NCBI GenBank assembly: GCA_964035795.1
Contig: OZ038322.1
Coordinates: forward strand, 10,556,038 to 10,620,037
Source: Pterobdella sp. o SKG-2022
Lineage: Eukaryota; Annelida; Clitellata; Hirudinida; Piscicolidae
Direction: 5' to 3'
Length of the DNA: 64,000 nt
This document shows positions 1 through 13,911 of this stretch, one piece after another. The translations under genes were made by a program, and so were the position numbers. The notes under the pieces were generated by a model, which worked only from the letters and a program-made list of their open reading frames with translations, was not told the DNA's origin and searched no databases. How positions within the stretch are numbered: the stretch's first letter is position 1; each line of letters opens with the position of its first letter.

Positions 1-2
1 TC

Positions 3-140
3 CCTACAATGAAAATAATGATGGATAGTGCCATTGACAATTTGATATACCATTCAAATGTAATGACTTCCGTGGTTGATTTTGTGACAAATGTGAGGTT
101 AGAAAAAGTTTCAGTGGAAGAGGGAATATTGAGGGGATAG
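3..140 (+). CDS. Possible 3'-terminal exon of an unidentified gene (partial)
   Basis: An open frame runs from the window edge to a TAG at 138-140 and encodes about 45 residues, including the stretch DSAIDNLIYHSNVMTSVVDF. Composition is protein-like and GC is higher than in the sequence that follows. An AATAAA lies at 260-265, about 120 bases after the stop, as expected for a last exon and its 3' UTR. I do not recognise the family, and the start lies outside the window. A chance open frame of this length is possible, so confidence is low. Confidence 0.3.
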   Translation, partial: PTMKIMMDSAIDNLIYHSNVMTSVVDFVTNVRLEKVSVEEGILRG

Positions 141-1611
141 TCTGATACGGACATTTTCAATGAGTTTTTTCTACTTCTGTAAATTAAATGCATTGGATTA
201 TTAGGGTGTTGTGCTAGATAATTACTGCATAATGAAATTATGCGTATCCTTTCAGTTTAAATAAAGTATACAGTTAGATTAATTTAATGTTAATATGGTT
301 GAAGAAATAACATAGTGTGTTTTTTAATTAAACATATATTTATATATTTAATCAATATAAATTAGTTTTTTGAATTTTTCTCCCGTTTTACACATTGAGA
401 CAAGTGAAAACTGTCTGAACAACATTACCAATAATAAGCTTCAGACATAATCACTCCAATTATACAGACATTCATTGCATCTCGTGAATAGGTCTTTTTT
501 AGCTGTATCTAATTATATTGATAAGAAATCACTAATGATGATATATTTTTTTTATGCAAAGATATAAATTATCTCGCTGTGACTACATTTTTTAAACGAA
601 ACAGTTTTTTGTATATAAATTTATATAAGCCACTCATAGATAGCAAATGGTCTAAAGATTTTTATAGGTTATTCTCCACTAAAAACACTTTTTTTTTCAA
701 AAATTGAAGTTAATTTTCAAATAAAACAGAATGTAATTAAAGCTGATGGAATGAAGAGATTCAATACATCTTAGTTTTCATGTTAATAACGATCTTATAC
801 TCATTCTTTGTTTAATCATGATGAGAACAAGCCTAATTGAATGTCAAATTAAGTTTTAATCTCTGATACGCTTTTTGGGCAAAGTTCTATCTATACTTTC
901 AAAGTTTCAAAACTTTGTTTATGGAAAAAGTGAGCTAATTAATTTTTTAAACAGCACAAGAATTTAACAAAGTTTTTGAACTTAATAAGCATTTTTAGCA
1001 TAGTTTTCTAGATTAATATACAACTATTTAACATAAAAACTTAAAATTTTTTTAAAAATTTAAAACTTGAAAAGGTTTTGAATTTAAACAATAAACAATA
1101 CCCAAATTACCTGGAAAAAAAATAACGCCGATAGAGAGTGTATGAAGCCTGAACTGAATAATGAAGAAGTGGTTGTTTTTGTTATTGGAAGAAAATAATT
1201 TACAAGACTCGAGGGTGGCTCCAATAATATTGACGTTTTACTGAGTGTAAGTGATGAACACTTAACGATGTAGGGGGATTGTATAGGTGCTTTATATTAA
1301 TGGTTAATCAATAGAAGATTATTTTTGAAAATGATTTGTTGAGTTCTGTGCTCTTCTGCTGCTTGTTATATTGAAACTTCAAAACAATAAATCAGATAAA
1401 GTGCTTATTTAAACGACGTAGAACTTGAGCTGCTTTCATACATTTTGGAGATTTTAACTGTAAATTTCATATAACAATTTTAGTAATGTTGAAATTAGAA
1501 GTTAAGATACAATGTAAAGATCACTAACACTCAACCAGTAGTCGAGAAATTTAAAAGTACAATTAGAAACTTGTGAAACTGCGGTATCAATAAATTTAAA
1601 ACACAGTTCTC

Positions 1612-1657
<46 letters not shown>

Positions 1658-4600
1658 TGTAAAACTGCAAAAGTTCAAACCACAACCATTTTTGCTCATA
1701 TATATATTCATCAACCCCTTTTTTGATCTCTCTTCGATTGTCAACTCTCAATTCGAATGTGTTTTTATACACAAACTTAATTTTGGCATTTAGGTAATAA
1801 ATAGAAAACCCGGCGATTGAGAAATCTTGCAAGATAATTAGAGTGGAACTCCGCGCTTAATGAGATAATAATTTCTGCAAAGACAATTATGGGCTTTGCA
1901 CTGTTATCAAACCATTTTTTTGTCAAAATCATTTGATTCTATGGTACTTCAGTGTTTTTAAGAATTTTCAATACAAATATCTACTTATTAATTTTATTAG
2001 TTACTATCTTCAATAAAAAGACACTCCATATACAGAAGCTATAAGAAGTATTCTGTTAGAATATTTTAACTTGGAGAAATTAAACTTAGTTTCCACTTTG
2101 CTTGGTCATGAAAATAACTGATTATGGTTTCGATAAAATGAATATCACTATCTCTATTCTATAAAACAATGAATATTTATGTATTTATAAATAATTAAAA
2201 AAATAAAAATTAAAGATGATAAGTAAATTTTTTGGGTAAATTTTTAGAAAAATTGGATTTAATTGCATTTAATAGACCAGCTATTAAAACTTAATTCTTT
2301 CATTCAAGTCTGAGTCGATTTCTCCAGTTTATTCAAAAAATCTAAAACAAATTTTGAAAATATTAATAAACATATTCAAATTCAAGAACACATATTCAAC
2401 ATATTAACTGAAGCATCTTTTGCTAAATAATGTTTATCATCAGCAAAAGTCAAAACAAAATAGTGTGTGGGAAGATTTCAAAGGGGTCATTGTAATTTCT
2501 TTCAAATTTGATGCTATTTTTTCAAATAATAACACGCGATTTGAATAGCCTTAAAAAGCCTCTGATACCTTTACAAAGTGTATTTGATGTTTCAAATAAT
2601 AACTTGGAATAATTTTTGCTTGACTTCAAAGCTATTACTTATACCATAACTTCATCATGGTTGCTTTATGAAGATACATACAATTAAAGTGTACCTTTGC
2701 TCAAAGTAATAATGCCGAAATATTTTCAAAGATTTAATTCAAAACAGACAAATTATTTTTTTGAGTGAAAGTTTCTAAAGTATTTCTACTAATAAAATGA
2801 TCCTAATGTAGATTATTACCATCAGTGATAAATTAATCTTTGAAATACCCTTAAAACATATTGAAAAAAATATAGCTAAATATTAAAATATAACTCAATT
2901 ATCCTAATACCTATACGAACCATTATAAGTAGATAATCAAAACCCATATTAGTTTTTATGAAAATAGAGCTAAGATGCGTCAAAAACAAAACAACGCCTT
3001 TCGATTCTTTAATAAAATTCTCCATATATGCAATTAGAAGCCTCTTATATTATTTCTATTTACATACAATACTTAGTGAAAAGATTGAGTTTTGTATGAA
3101 AGATTTCATGGCATATATTGTAATTAAAACGCCATCAGAAAAGTATTCATATGAAAATTCTACATGCCTACAAATCCTTGTTTTAAAAAGGTGAAAGTGT
3201 GAAAAAAGATTTGTAAAAAAACTAGCGAATAAGTTATATATTTTTAGTTTAGAAATGACTCACTTTTAAAAACTTGTTGACAAACTCGGGCTTAATAGTT
3301 GTGCCCAAAACCACAAAGCCTTATGTTTGAATACTTAAAAAATATTCTAGTATAAACTTTTTTAATACCCAAAATAACCTGAGGTTCATGTAAACTTTAA
3401 TACTGCTGCATTTAATTACAGTTATCTCCCTGATATTAGAATAGCTATTAACTGCAATGAATAATGTACATATAGTTGAATGCCCAAAGGAGGTTTGTAA
3501 AGAAATCATCTAGAAATACAACCTATCCAAAAGTTAAAACTGAAAAACTTCTTCAAAAGAATAAATTACAAGTAAAAAGTAGCAGGCGGAAAGAATACAT
3601 AGAAAGTTCAATTTTGTTTATATAACAGCGATAGGTTGAATGGAAAACATAATAAACTAACCAACATGGTACACTCACAACAGTCAAACAAAGTTTAAAC
3701 ATCATTCAACGATTCAGATATTAAAATTTCAAACTAATGGTTCAATGTTTTTTTTTTCAGAAAGAAGAAACCCCTATGACACATACGTTGATTCGATAAT
3801 ATTGTCAAGCTTTAGTCAGGCTTGGGATTATAGCTTCATAACTTTATGGTAACTTTCAAGATGATGCAAAAGATAAATGAAGGAAAAATTTCAAAAATCC
3901 CTAATTAAAAACAAACCTATTTCATCAAAATACTTAATGATTCTTGTAAATAATTGATTTTTAGCATAAACAAAAGAAACAGGCATAAAATAAAGTAATT
4001 AGATATAAATAACGATAAAACACGCAAACAACGCGTAGAAATTCCCTGAACTTTCGACATCAATATAGGCAATAAGGTGCGCAGAAGAATCCTTATTCTT
4101 TGCAAATGTGGGAATAAAAGAATGGGGCATCAAACTTTTATTGGTTGTTGTATCTCGCATATTAGTTTAAAGTAAATAAATAAAAATGTTAACAGTTTTT
4201 AGCTTGAAACCTTTTAAAAGCTTTTAAAAAAGTTTCATGAAAATCATAGCAAAATAAAAATTTTTGATGCTAGACTAGATTCTGAAACATAAATTTTCAA
4301 TAATTCTAATTACACAGATTCAAAAGAAAAGTGCTTTGAATATCATGAACATGAGCATTTTTTAGTTTTATTAAAAATGGTTTACAGAATAATGTTGCGG
4401 ATTAACAAAACTATTCAAGATAGTAATTTTAAGCAGTAGAATAGTAAAGCCATATTTTAAAAATAACCAAAAATGAAATTGTTAACAATGAATGAAGCTT
4501 GTATATTAATAAAAGCCATTCAAATTTGCTCTTAGATACCATTTTTTAGCTTAAAATTTTTGCATTTACTTCATAACTTTATTGTATTTCATGAAATTAT

Positions 4601-4826
4601 TTACATTATAATACAAATATACAAAAAATAATTGTCGATCCCTGCTTTTTAGGCATTAAATGAACCTTTACCAAACAGTTGAATAAGTTTTGGAAAAAAA
4701 ATTACAAAAGCCAGTGAATTGATTAGAATTGGACTCTGAAAAATGATAAAGACTCAAGCTTTTAGCTTTGAAACAATCTGAAACATGAGAAAATGTAGAA
4801 TAGAATGAACATTGAGTGGTTTAATA
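141..4826. other. AT-rich intergenic region, no gene recognised
   Basis: The stretch holds a (TA)n microsatellite (1614-1654) and otherwise only short open frames of low complexity. I see no exon with conserved protein motifs, RNA gene or recognisable transposon. The part next to 4827 is the 3' UTR and downstream flank of the minus-strand IMP gene; a minus-strand AATAAA can be read near 4578. Confidence 0.5.
1614..1654. repeat. (TA)n microsatellite
   Basis: About 41 bases of uninterrupted TA dinucleotide. It generates spurious Tyr-Ile open frames on the minus strand that should not be taken as genes. Confidence 0.95.
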
Positions 4827-7800
4827 TTAGGAGTCTAATTTATCATCTTTTCCTGAGTCGCTGGAAGTTGAAGGTGAAGAAGTTGTGGTTGGTAACGATA
4901 TTTTTGACACTGTTGATCTTATTCTTGTTTGAGCACCCTGTTAAATAAATTATTTCATTAAAAAATTCATAATAATTTTTCTGAAAAGATTTAATGAATT
5001 AAATAAGTTTTATTTTTATTACCTGAGTAGATATAAAATTTCCATAAATTTCCACTAGCACTAGGTCGTTAGAAGTAACAACATCTTTGCCGGCATAATG
5101 CTTCAACTGCTGTTCCAATATCAGATCTTGCTGTTCTTGGGAGTAAGGTTGTAGAAGTTGGAACTGTTGGTCTATCAGTTGATTGGCTTTATCTTCACGT
5201 CGTACGTCTGCAGATAGTTTGATCATGGCTCCTGTGATGCGCTGAACCTCTCTCACGCTTCGGCCTCCCTTTCCTACAACTCGCCCTGCCACTTTCCTTG
5301 GAATAGTCATTATTGTCCGCAATCTCACTTCACCATCACTACCTGCAAACCCTTCTTGTCGCATTTTCTCAAAAATGAAATAACTCGCCTGTTATGGTAA
5401 ATTTCACTTATTTTTACTTTATTTTTTATTAATTTTATTTAAAAATTCAATTTTTAAACAATGATATTCTTTTTAAAATTATAAATAATTAGACAATCAA
5501 AAGCAAACAGACCCTCCAACAAGAGTCAGGACTTCCCTTGATAGTGGCAATCCTCTCCTCTGAAGGCAGCTGTTCTGTTTTTCTTGACTCCACCTGGTTA
5601 AAAAAATTGAACAAAACATAAAATATTATTAAAGTTAATGAACATTTTGAATTTTTAAAACTTGGTTTTCAAGTTATTACGAACAGTGACTAAAGCGTTG
5701 GAGTCTCGGATGATGCGTTTGATGTTGAAGCCCCCAGAACCAATGACGGCTCCTACAGCATAATTAGGAATTCCGATGTGGCATATGTGGTGTTGTTGTT
5801 GCTTGTGAGATTGTTGCTGCAGTGTTTCTTCTGTTTCTTTTGATGTTTCGTTAAGGCGTGTTAAGGACTTGGATAGTGCTTCCGTTGTCTGGGGGTCATC
5901 ACTGAGCGTTGTTTTCTGCAGATGTTTGATGAAAAACTTAACTTTTTTATGGTCCCATAAAACAATTAAGCCAATTTTAAAAATGTTGATTAAGTGTTGA
6001 TGAAATGATTTTTTTTATAAAATGCTCACTGAAGATGAAGGCAAAGAGGTGTGCTGGAAAGATGAACTTTTTGTTAACGAAGTGACGTGGGAAGGCTGTG
6101 GTGTTAAATTGAAATTTTAATGATGAAATTCTATGTATTTTTCTATTCTTGTTGAACTTGAATTTCATTAGTGTAACTGGGGTATTCATAAAGCGCTTTT
6201 TTTGTAGATCAAAGCGCTTGCTACAAATTTAAAGTAGTGAAAACACAAAAAAAATAGTGAAAACACACTGTAGAACAGGTGCTAGTTGCGGAATCGAACC
6301 CGGTAACATTAGATAATTAGTTTAATGCTTTACCTCTGAGCTTTAAGGGCTGACAAAAAATAAATGTTTTGCAAATAAACTTTTAAATATAAAAAAAAAT
6401 TTTGAGCTTGTAAAAAAAATTAAGTCCCACACCTTGAGATAGAATGATTCTTCTTTTTTGAAACATTCTCTCAACCGTGAGCTGATTGCAACCTGGGCAG
6501 CTTGCATACTTTCGATGCTGCCTCTGATTGATATCACTCTGTCCGGATACAGCACTGCCATCTCTTGAACACTGTGTTAGGATTTATTTGATAATCTGAA
6601 GCCGTTTGAAAGTGTTTGTGGCTTTTATAAATCATATACACTTTCAAAGTATATTTGGTTAGTCAAGCTAGTGTTATGAAATGTTAAATTTATTAATTTA
6701 AAAACTTTGTTACTTTTTAAAGATATCGCATGTAAAGTTTATGAAATTTTATTTTTAAAAAATATTTGTTTTGGTTATTATAATCTCACTTTGATATACT
6801 TATTCGAGAGCCCGAGTCTTCCCTAACTTTTTTGATTGCTTTGCCGTCTCTCCCTATGATTCTACCACAATATTGGTCATCCACCAAAAGTTTCAATGCT
6901 GCTTCTCTATTAATATGTCAATATTTTTATAATTCGTTAAAAGTTATCGACTTAAATTCTCTTGGCTTCTTAAAATTTATCAGTCTTAAAATTTTCCAGC
7001 TTTTATGATTTGAACATATGATATTAACATTTTTGTTTTAATTCGTCAAAAAAAATGATACTAACAGTTTAAATCTGTATTAACAAACTACTTGTATCAA
7101 ACCGATTTAGGAAAAAAAAATTTATAAAGATCTTTGAGCTAGGGCCAAATTACTATTCTCACCCTGCAGAATTCACTTGAGAGTTCTTGATAACGATGCT
7201 CATTATTTCCTTGCATGCATTTGAAGCGTCATCAGCTGAACCATAGATGGAAACCAACTGTGGTAGAGATGGCAATGTGGATGTTAAAATTTTTATATTA
7301 TATGATTTTTATTAATTTGGAAAGAACTTTAATAGTATGTGAATCACCTTTTCGAGAAGTCCTGAGTTTTCTTTGCCATGAACATCAATTCTGAGAAGAA
7401 ATGTTAAAATGTTCAGCGAACTCAATTAGATGATCTAATGATACTTTTTAAATGTCAAATATAAAAACTAATTTCTAATTTTCCATTTTTTACTTTTTTT
7501 TGATGAATCTTTAATAATTACTTGACGTTGTGTTCATTAGTTATATTCCTTATGGTCTGCCCCCTTCTTCCTATAACCGCACCAATGAACTCACTAGAAA
7601 CCAGCATTCTGTAGTATAATTATGCTGATATTATTTGATTAAAAACCTGTGTTTCAAAATCAAATACACTTTTGTAATTTCAAAGCACCATAATCATCTG
7701 TTCCAAAAACTGATTACATCTATAAGTTTTTGTTTTATTCTTCAAAAACTGATAAAAAACTACAATATCTATTCAATTGAAACAACTTTCTCAATTTAAT

Positions 7801-9115
7801 GACTGTTAACAAATACACAAGCATTTACTAACCTTAGAGGACACTCTCCATGGGACACCCGTGGTATATTGGCGAAACTGCTTCTTGAGTCGTGGTACTC
7901 CACCTTTGTATTGAATTTAACTCTTTGTTGAACGTTTGAAACTTTAACTATTCTATTAACAGAGATCAATCTTCTGTTAACTATTTAAATATTTAAGAAT
8001 TTTATTTAAAAAATTAATATTCAGTTAATAAAGTTTTTCTGCAACTTGTTTTGTTGATAATTTTTTGGTAAGTGTACCTTCAATAATCGATCTCTGAACT
8101 CCGAACTATTGAGAGTTGTTAAGGCTCTGGATTGATTTTAGAAATTATTCATATACATTTGAAATGCATTCATTTTGATTTCAAAAATTTCTTTAGATAA
8201 CTGTTAATAAAAAATAGAATAATTCACTTTTTTGCGTCGTCTACAAGCTCATAGATGACATTCACAATTATCGAGTCTTTATCAGGTGCTAGCATGATGA
8301 TGATGATATAATAATACAATGAATAAAATTCATAATTCATTTAATAACATTTTGACGATATACTTTACTTAATATAAGCTTTTCGTTACATATTTTCATC
8401 ATTATCTTGACATTGTCTTGATCATGTTATACATTGTTAATACTAATGATACGTGCTTGACCCCGAATAACATAATAACCATATCAGTATATCTAATTGA
8501 AGTTTAAAATATTGGTTCATCTTCAAAATCAGAAAATATCCTTACAGATGTTAATAGAAGTGGTAGCACCGAATTGACTCAGTATTTTTTCAACATCTTC
8601 TTGGGAAATGTCAATGGGAAGGTTATAGACTACCAAGTCGTTTTTACGTCTGGAAAGGTATGAAATTAAAATAAATTTTTCAGCGAAATTTCACGTGTGA
8701 TAATTTTTTTTAAATGTAGCTTCAAAAGCTAAGAAATCAGCACTCACATTCTTTTGGATATAGCAGCTGCTTCCACGTGCAAACTTGAGCCATAATAATT
8801 ATAACCTAGAAAATTGATAAAATTTAGTTTATCTGAGTAATACGTCCTGTTGTCAAATTCTGCAGTTGAACAAAGGTAATTACAATAAAAAATAAAATAC
8901 TAATTACTACTGAAAATAATGCTTTCCATACCAACAAACTAACCATTGAGTTGCTCAAGAAGTTTGTCAAAGTCTTCTTTCTCTTCACAATCGACAAAAG
9001 CATAACTTCTTTTGAGCACAAGTCCTTTGTAGGCCAGGGAAAATCTATCAAGTAACTCTTTTAGGCTTTCTTCTGTGACGTTGCTATCCAAGTTGCCTAT
9101 GTATACTCGGTACAT
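4827..9115 (-). CDS. IGF2BP: IGF2BP/IMP (VICKZ) RNA-binding protein, 2 RRM + 4 KH, complete
   Basis: Fourteen exons join in phase: 9115-8944, 8805-8748, 8649-8546, 8288-8228, 7973-7833, 7608-7522, 7390-7348, 7257-7163, 6906-6790, 6571-6433, 5915-5685, 5593-5513, 5388-5023, 4937-4827. They give 1806 nt, 601 residues. RRM1 (about 1-75) begins MYRVYIGNL and has the RNP1-like KRSYAFVDC. RRM2 (about 80-155) has LVVYNLPIDI. Four KH domains follow, with GXXG loops GRRG, GRDG, GSGG and GKGG. The KH1 end reads KIDVHGKEN, almost the vertebrate IGF2BP signature. A Gln/His-rich linker (about 340-383) separates KH2 from KH3, and the tail is Ser/Thr-rich. By family this is a cytoplasmic mRNP protein controlling mRNA stability, localisation and translation. 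The start is the first ATG of RRM1, as in vertebrates. The donor of the 5915-5685 exon (GTTCG) is weak, so that junction is the least certain. Confidence 0.93.
6192..6353 (-). repeat. tRNA-derived SINE-like sequence (degenerate tRNA head)
   Basis: On the minus strand 6353-6278 resembles a decayed tRNA. There is an A-box/D-arm region (AGCTCAGAGGTAAAGC), an anticodon-like loop CTAATTA that would read AAT (Ile), and a B box GGTTCGATTCC. The T stem and acceptor stem no longer pair, so it is not a working tRNA. The sequence then runs into a tail with paired AAGCGCTTT motifs (6192-6240), a layout typical of SINEs. It lies in the intron between the 6571-6433 and 5915-5685 exons of IMP. Confidence 0.45.
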
Positions 9116-10767
9116 TGTTTTGGAAATTAATGGGAAGATTATAAGATTTTAGAGAGGTTTTGTAGATTTTGTAGTGGGTTGTGAGATTTTGTTGAAAAAA
9201 TTTTTATGAATAAAATGTTAGTGGAAACAGTAAAGAGTTTTCAGTTTTGTGGAAAAATTTTGATCTTTTTTTCAATGACTTCAATTTTTTTCTAGAAAAA
9301 AAAATTCAATAGTTTGAATCTTTTTCCAACAGTAGAATTTTTGATGTTTACGTGAATTATAATTTTCAGTGTATGGTTTGCAAAACTTTTCAGTGAATCA
9401 GAATAGAAACTCAATAAATGAATAGTTCGACATACATTTTTAAAATTTTTGATTAATTTTAGGTTTTAAATTTCAAAACCTATCTTTAAAGCTGTCTTTG
9501 TGCTTCTTTAGTCAGGAAGGTTATGAGCTAATTTATATTTTCTAATACTTTGTTTCTTCTTTAGCATTTTTGATTTTTATGTTTCACTTAGCAAACATGG
9601 AAACTTGTTTTCTTTTTTTTTCATTTGAATTCAACTTTTTACTTTTAACCAAAACCATCATTTTAAACAATCAGTCGCAACTTTAAAAAAATTCTTTCTT
9701 GAAACTTCCCAAGCTTTAAAGATCCATTATAATTTTAATTCAGGTCTCCAGCTTGTAACTATCCTTTATAATGTTATATGTCTGAAAATATTAAAATTTT
9801 CAAATGTATAATGAATGGAAGACAACATGTTTATTCAACATTATGGCATGGTTGTCAGACTAGATAAAATGGTAAGCTTCATGGAGCTCTAGCCTTGAAT
9901 AGTCTCCAAATTATCTATATGTTTTATGTAATTATATTATTCAGAAAGTAAAGCTTTTCATAAACTACTGAATCTTATGGCTTATATTTATCTTTTTTCA
10001 TTTAATTGACTTGACTTACAATATAAAAAAGCTCTACAAAATTCTATACTTTGAAAGATTTCAGTCCATCAACGTATCTTCAAATCAAAAATAACTAATT
10101 TTCTGTTTAAAGGCATGTGATGAAAATTAGAAAAAAACTCGGTAGATGTCCTTCTAAAAAAGACATATCGTTTCCTAAAATGTTTCCAATGCTGATTTCC
10201 TTAATTAGACCATACTGTTAGTTATTTTTATGATTAAGAACTAATTCTTCTATTTTTAAACAGTTGTTTATTACAAACACTTTATTGGATTTGTAATGCA
10301 TTCAAAAATCACATTAAAAAAATTTTTTTGTATAGTTTGCATTTTTACATCTTGAGTGGAGCTTTCAATGAATATTTCTCCAAACACTTCATTAATATTT
10401 TAAATGCTGAGCTTCATTAAAAGGCGTCAGACCAACGTTTCTAGACGTTTAAAAACCAGTTTAAAATTTAGTTTTTTTAAATTTCATTATGACATAAATT
10501 TGTTATTTTTGAGCAAAATTTATCAAGTTTTATTTAGTTAGTTTCCATTTATTAGAAATATTTTTTCAAGTGTTTTAGAAGCGTGTAATAGTGAGGTTTT
10601 AACGATTGGAACTTTGAGGCCAAAAATGTGTGCACTTCGTACAAAAATCATCGAAAGTCACATAACTATGCTAAATGATATATCTTAACGTTTAATTGAA
10701 ATATATTATATATTATCACAAATTATTACTATTCGAAACTCACCTATACGGCTGATAACATCTTAAA

Positions 10768-10817
10768 ACTAAGCGCCTCTGACACAAGCCATCTTTGAGA
10801 TAAAGCGCTAAAAAAGC
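10768..10817. repeat. SINE-like tail with paired AGCGC motifs
   Basis: Two facing motifs, AAGCGCCTCT and AAAGCGCT, are separated by about 25 bases. The same layout occurs at 6192-6240, 18600-18645 and 31035-31075. It resembles 3' tails of short interspersed repeats seen in many marine invertebrate genomes. No head could be delimited. Confidence 0.35.
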
Positions 10818-11241
10818 TTTGAGAAAATTTGTTATAATTGATTAAAATAGTGAGTAAAGTGTAATTATTCTGTTTTTCAACTGGATAGAGAGATCATCTT
10901 TGTTTGTTGAAGCATTTTGGATGAAGTTGGGAAAGATTTTGAAAGTTTTTAAAATGAAAGTTATATTTTTATGTTGCATAGTTTGGGTTTTTTAGGTCAA
11001 ACTTAAATTTTTTCCAATGAAATAAAAGAAGCAAAAGATTTTTCAAAAACTCACTTTAATTTCTACTTAATTAAATATTTGATAAAAATTTAATACAAAA
11101 ATTCAATTTAACTCTGAGAAAAATTCAAAATAATCAAACAAAAATGAATCAAATGACAGAAAAAAATATCAATAATTATAAAAATAAAGAAAAAATAGCT
11201 CCAACAACAATAAAAATATTAAAAAATAAAAATAATAACAA

Positions 11242-11263
11242 CAATAATAATAATAATAATAAT
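11242..11263. repeat. (AAT)n microsatellite
   Basis: A short run of AAT triplets inside a wider A-rich tract beginning near 11205. Confidence 0.85.
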
Positions 11264-13911
11264 GAGCACAATGTGAACCAGTAGCAGAAGTTTATAAAGT
11301 TGAATGTTTTTACGTCACCACACTGTCTACGTCACTCTAGCAAGGTCACCCATGCATTTGTACAACTTTTCCTATCACTATATACTAAATATAGATGCCT
11401 ATATATATATACTTATAGTTTGTATTATAGTTATATAATTGTATTTAGATATAATATAAACAGTTTATATGTAAGTAATACTATATACTTGAAATTTCAT
11501 CTGTTATATATTATATATATACAGTTTATATATAATATTATCATATTTAAATCTAGAAAAAAATATATTTATATGTATAGTATATGAATTTATAATGAAA
11601 ACTACTCAATGGATAATATAAAGCTTATAGGTTTTATATTCATTACAAATACTATAAGCTTGGGAAAGTAAAGAACCCATAATTAATATGTAGAAATATA
11701 AAAAAAATTAATTTCAAAAACTTCATTTAAGAGTTACTTTGATCTTCAAAGTATTTTTTCCATTTCATAGCATTATTATATTTTACTTTCATTTTTGTTA
11801 TATTTCAAAATAACTCCTTAAACTTATTTAAACAAACAGCTTCACAACATGCAGCCCTTCGGTATTAGATGGTTCACGTAAGAAGCAATAATAAGTCGAG
11901 TATAAGGAAAACTCCAAGTGATTGTATTTAAAAGCCTTGTTTTAAGTTGCTATTCTATTATATATGTATTTTTCTTCAATTAAAAATTATTTTTAGTAAC
12001 CAAATCTTTTTTTCCTTTCAATGGGAAAATTTTTGAAATATGGGTGCATTTCATAAAGTAACTATCGAAAGATATTTAAATATTTTCAACAGTATAAAAA
12101 ATTTTTATTTTTGGTTGTTTAATTTTTCTGTGATTTTTGGATTTATATATTTGAATTAAAACCAATATTAGATAAACTTTTTATATAAATCAATGGAAAA
12201 AAACTTTTTATAAATTTTATAGAAAATGCTTCAAACAGCTTCATTCAAGTATTTTAAATTTTTTTATTGTCTATTTGATTGGAATATTCATATAATATGA
12301 TACTATAATGATACATCTATCAGCTTGAAATTTGCAAATAATATATATATATCTATAGCAATAGGTCCATCAGATTCAAATACATTCTTAAATAATAATA
12401 AATTTGAATGTTTAAGTCATCATGTTTTATAATGGGTTTGAAAGAGGTCTTTTCAAAGTTTCATAGCTTCTTTTGGAGACATTTCTTAGAGCAAAAAAAA
12501 AGATGAATTTTTATTGAGTACAATTTAACATTAGTTATGTATTTAGTGATGTTTTTTTGAAATTTATATTAAAACATGCTATTTCACTTAGGTGTTTTGT
12601 TCAATAAGCGAATTTTTAATTTTTTCAAAACCCATATAAGTTTATTCAAGTAAGTTTTTAAAAAATACTGAAAAAAAATTTAAAAAAATATTATACTGAA
12701 AATCCATTCAATATCCATTCAATATCAATAATGTGTTTTAAATGGAAAAAAATCTTTATTTTTATATAATTAAATGTATTTGCAACACAAATTGTCGTCA
12801 TATATAGAGTGAAAACGAGAGGAAAAAAATTGAAAAACATCTGAGATAAAGCATTGAAAAACATTGTTATTAGAAGAGCCATCGTCTAATATGTGATTTT
12901 ACAAACCTTACGAGTTTCAGAACTTATTAAAATTACAATGCTTTCGTAAAAGAGAAGATAACGCAACAAGATTCATATTTTCCAAAATTTTTATTAACCA
13001 ACCTTCAAGATAATAAGATTTGATCTGGAATATCTAGAAAAAAACTTCTCAAATACCTTTGTATGAGAGTTAAACTACAACTCTCATACAACATAAATGA
13101 TCCTGACAGACTACACTCATCAATAATTTTTTTGCCCTTTTAGTGAATACTAGTTATTAATTGGTGATAAGTTACTCTATGGTATAATTTCACTGAAGGA
13201 GTCAACCGTTTACCCTACCAAGGCCAGACACATAATGATGATAGGTAATGTACATAATTTTATGTAAAAAAAACGCTTAAGAGGAACATTAAATTTGAAA
13301 CGATTTTCAATGGTTTAAAATCAAATTTGCTTTGAAAAACTTATTCCTTCATTTTATATTGAATTTTTTTGTTTTTTTGAAATCAAAAATTGACTATCGT
13401 GCAGTTGAGGTATTTTGGTTTTGTTTCATCAGATCGTGAAACACAAAAAATTATTCTTATCGATGTCGTTCTTTAGTGTTTCTAGGCATTAAAAACAAAA
13501 ATTTTGTAGAATCTTCTACTTTTATTTGTAAAAAGATTGACAATGCTCGAAAATACATAAAAATTGATGAATTAAGCATGATAACATTGAAATTCAAGTT
13601 TAAAACAACATGAAGTAATTGCGGTACTGTAAATGGTAGGAAGACAAAAGTACACGTGGTTCTTTAAAATATATTATCTTAGCTTTATGAAATCTTATTT
13701 CTGAATTATGACATCATCAGCTGAAAATTTTAAAAAATTCAAACAATTCTAAAATTTTCATTAGAGATTTTTATCATGGAACTTCAGATTTAAAAATTGT
13801 TTTCTCTATGAATCAGATTATGCCGAGAACTTCAAAAAATAGTTTTGGTTTATATCCTCAAACAAAACTCCAGATTGTTTCACGCTAAAACATTTAAAAA
13901 AAACAATTTTA

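Larger units (their letters stand above)
9116..13911. other. Promoter flank of IMP, then featureless AT-rich intergenic DNA
   Basis: The first few hundred bases must contain the minus-strand IMP promoter and 5' UTR, but I see no convincing TATA or initiator element. Beyond that there are short AT-rich low-complexity runs (for example 11390-11590, TA-dense), an (AAT)n run and a GCGC-paired repeat tail (10768-10817). No exon or RNA gene was recognised. Confidence 0.4.

Noticed and set aside
1502..1832. Two overlapping minus-strand frames with a poly Tyr-Ile segment
   Set aside because: The central third is translation of the (TA)n microsatellite and the rest is low-complexity without exon borders.
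6278..6353. Functional tRNA gene
   Set aside because: The T stem mispairs at two positions and the acceptor ends are not complementary, so it is a tRNA-derived relic at most.
11300..11587. 95-codon plus-strand frame
   Set aside because: Tyr/Ile/Leu-rich translation of TA-dense DNA; no motif, no partner exon.
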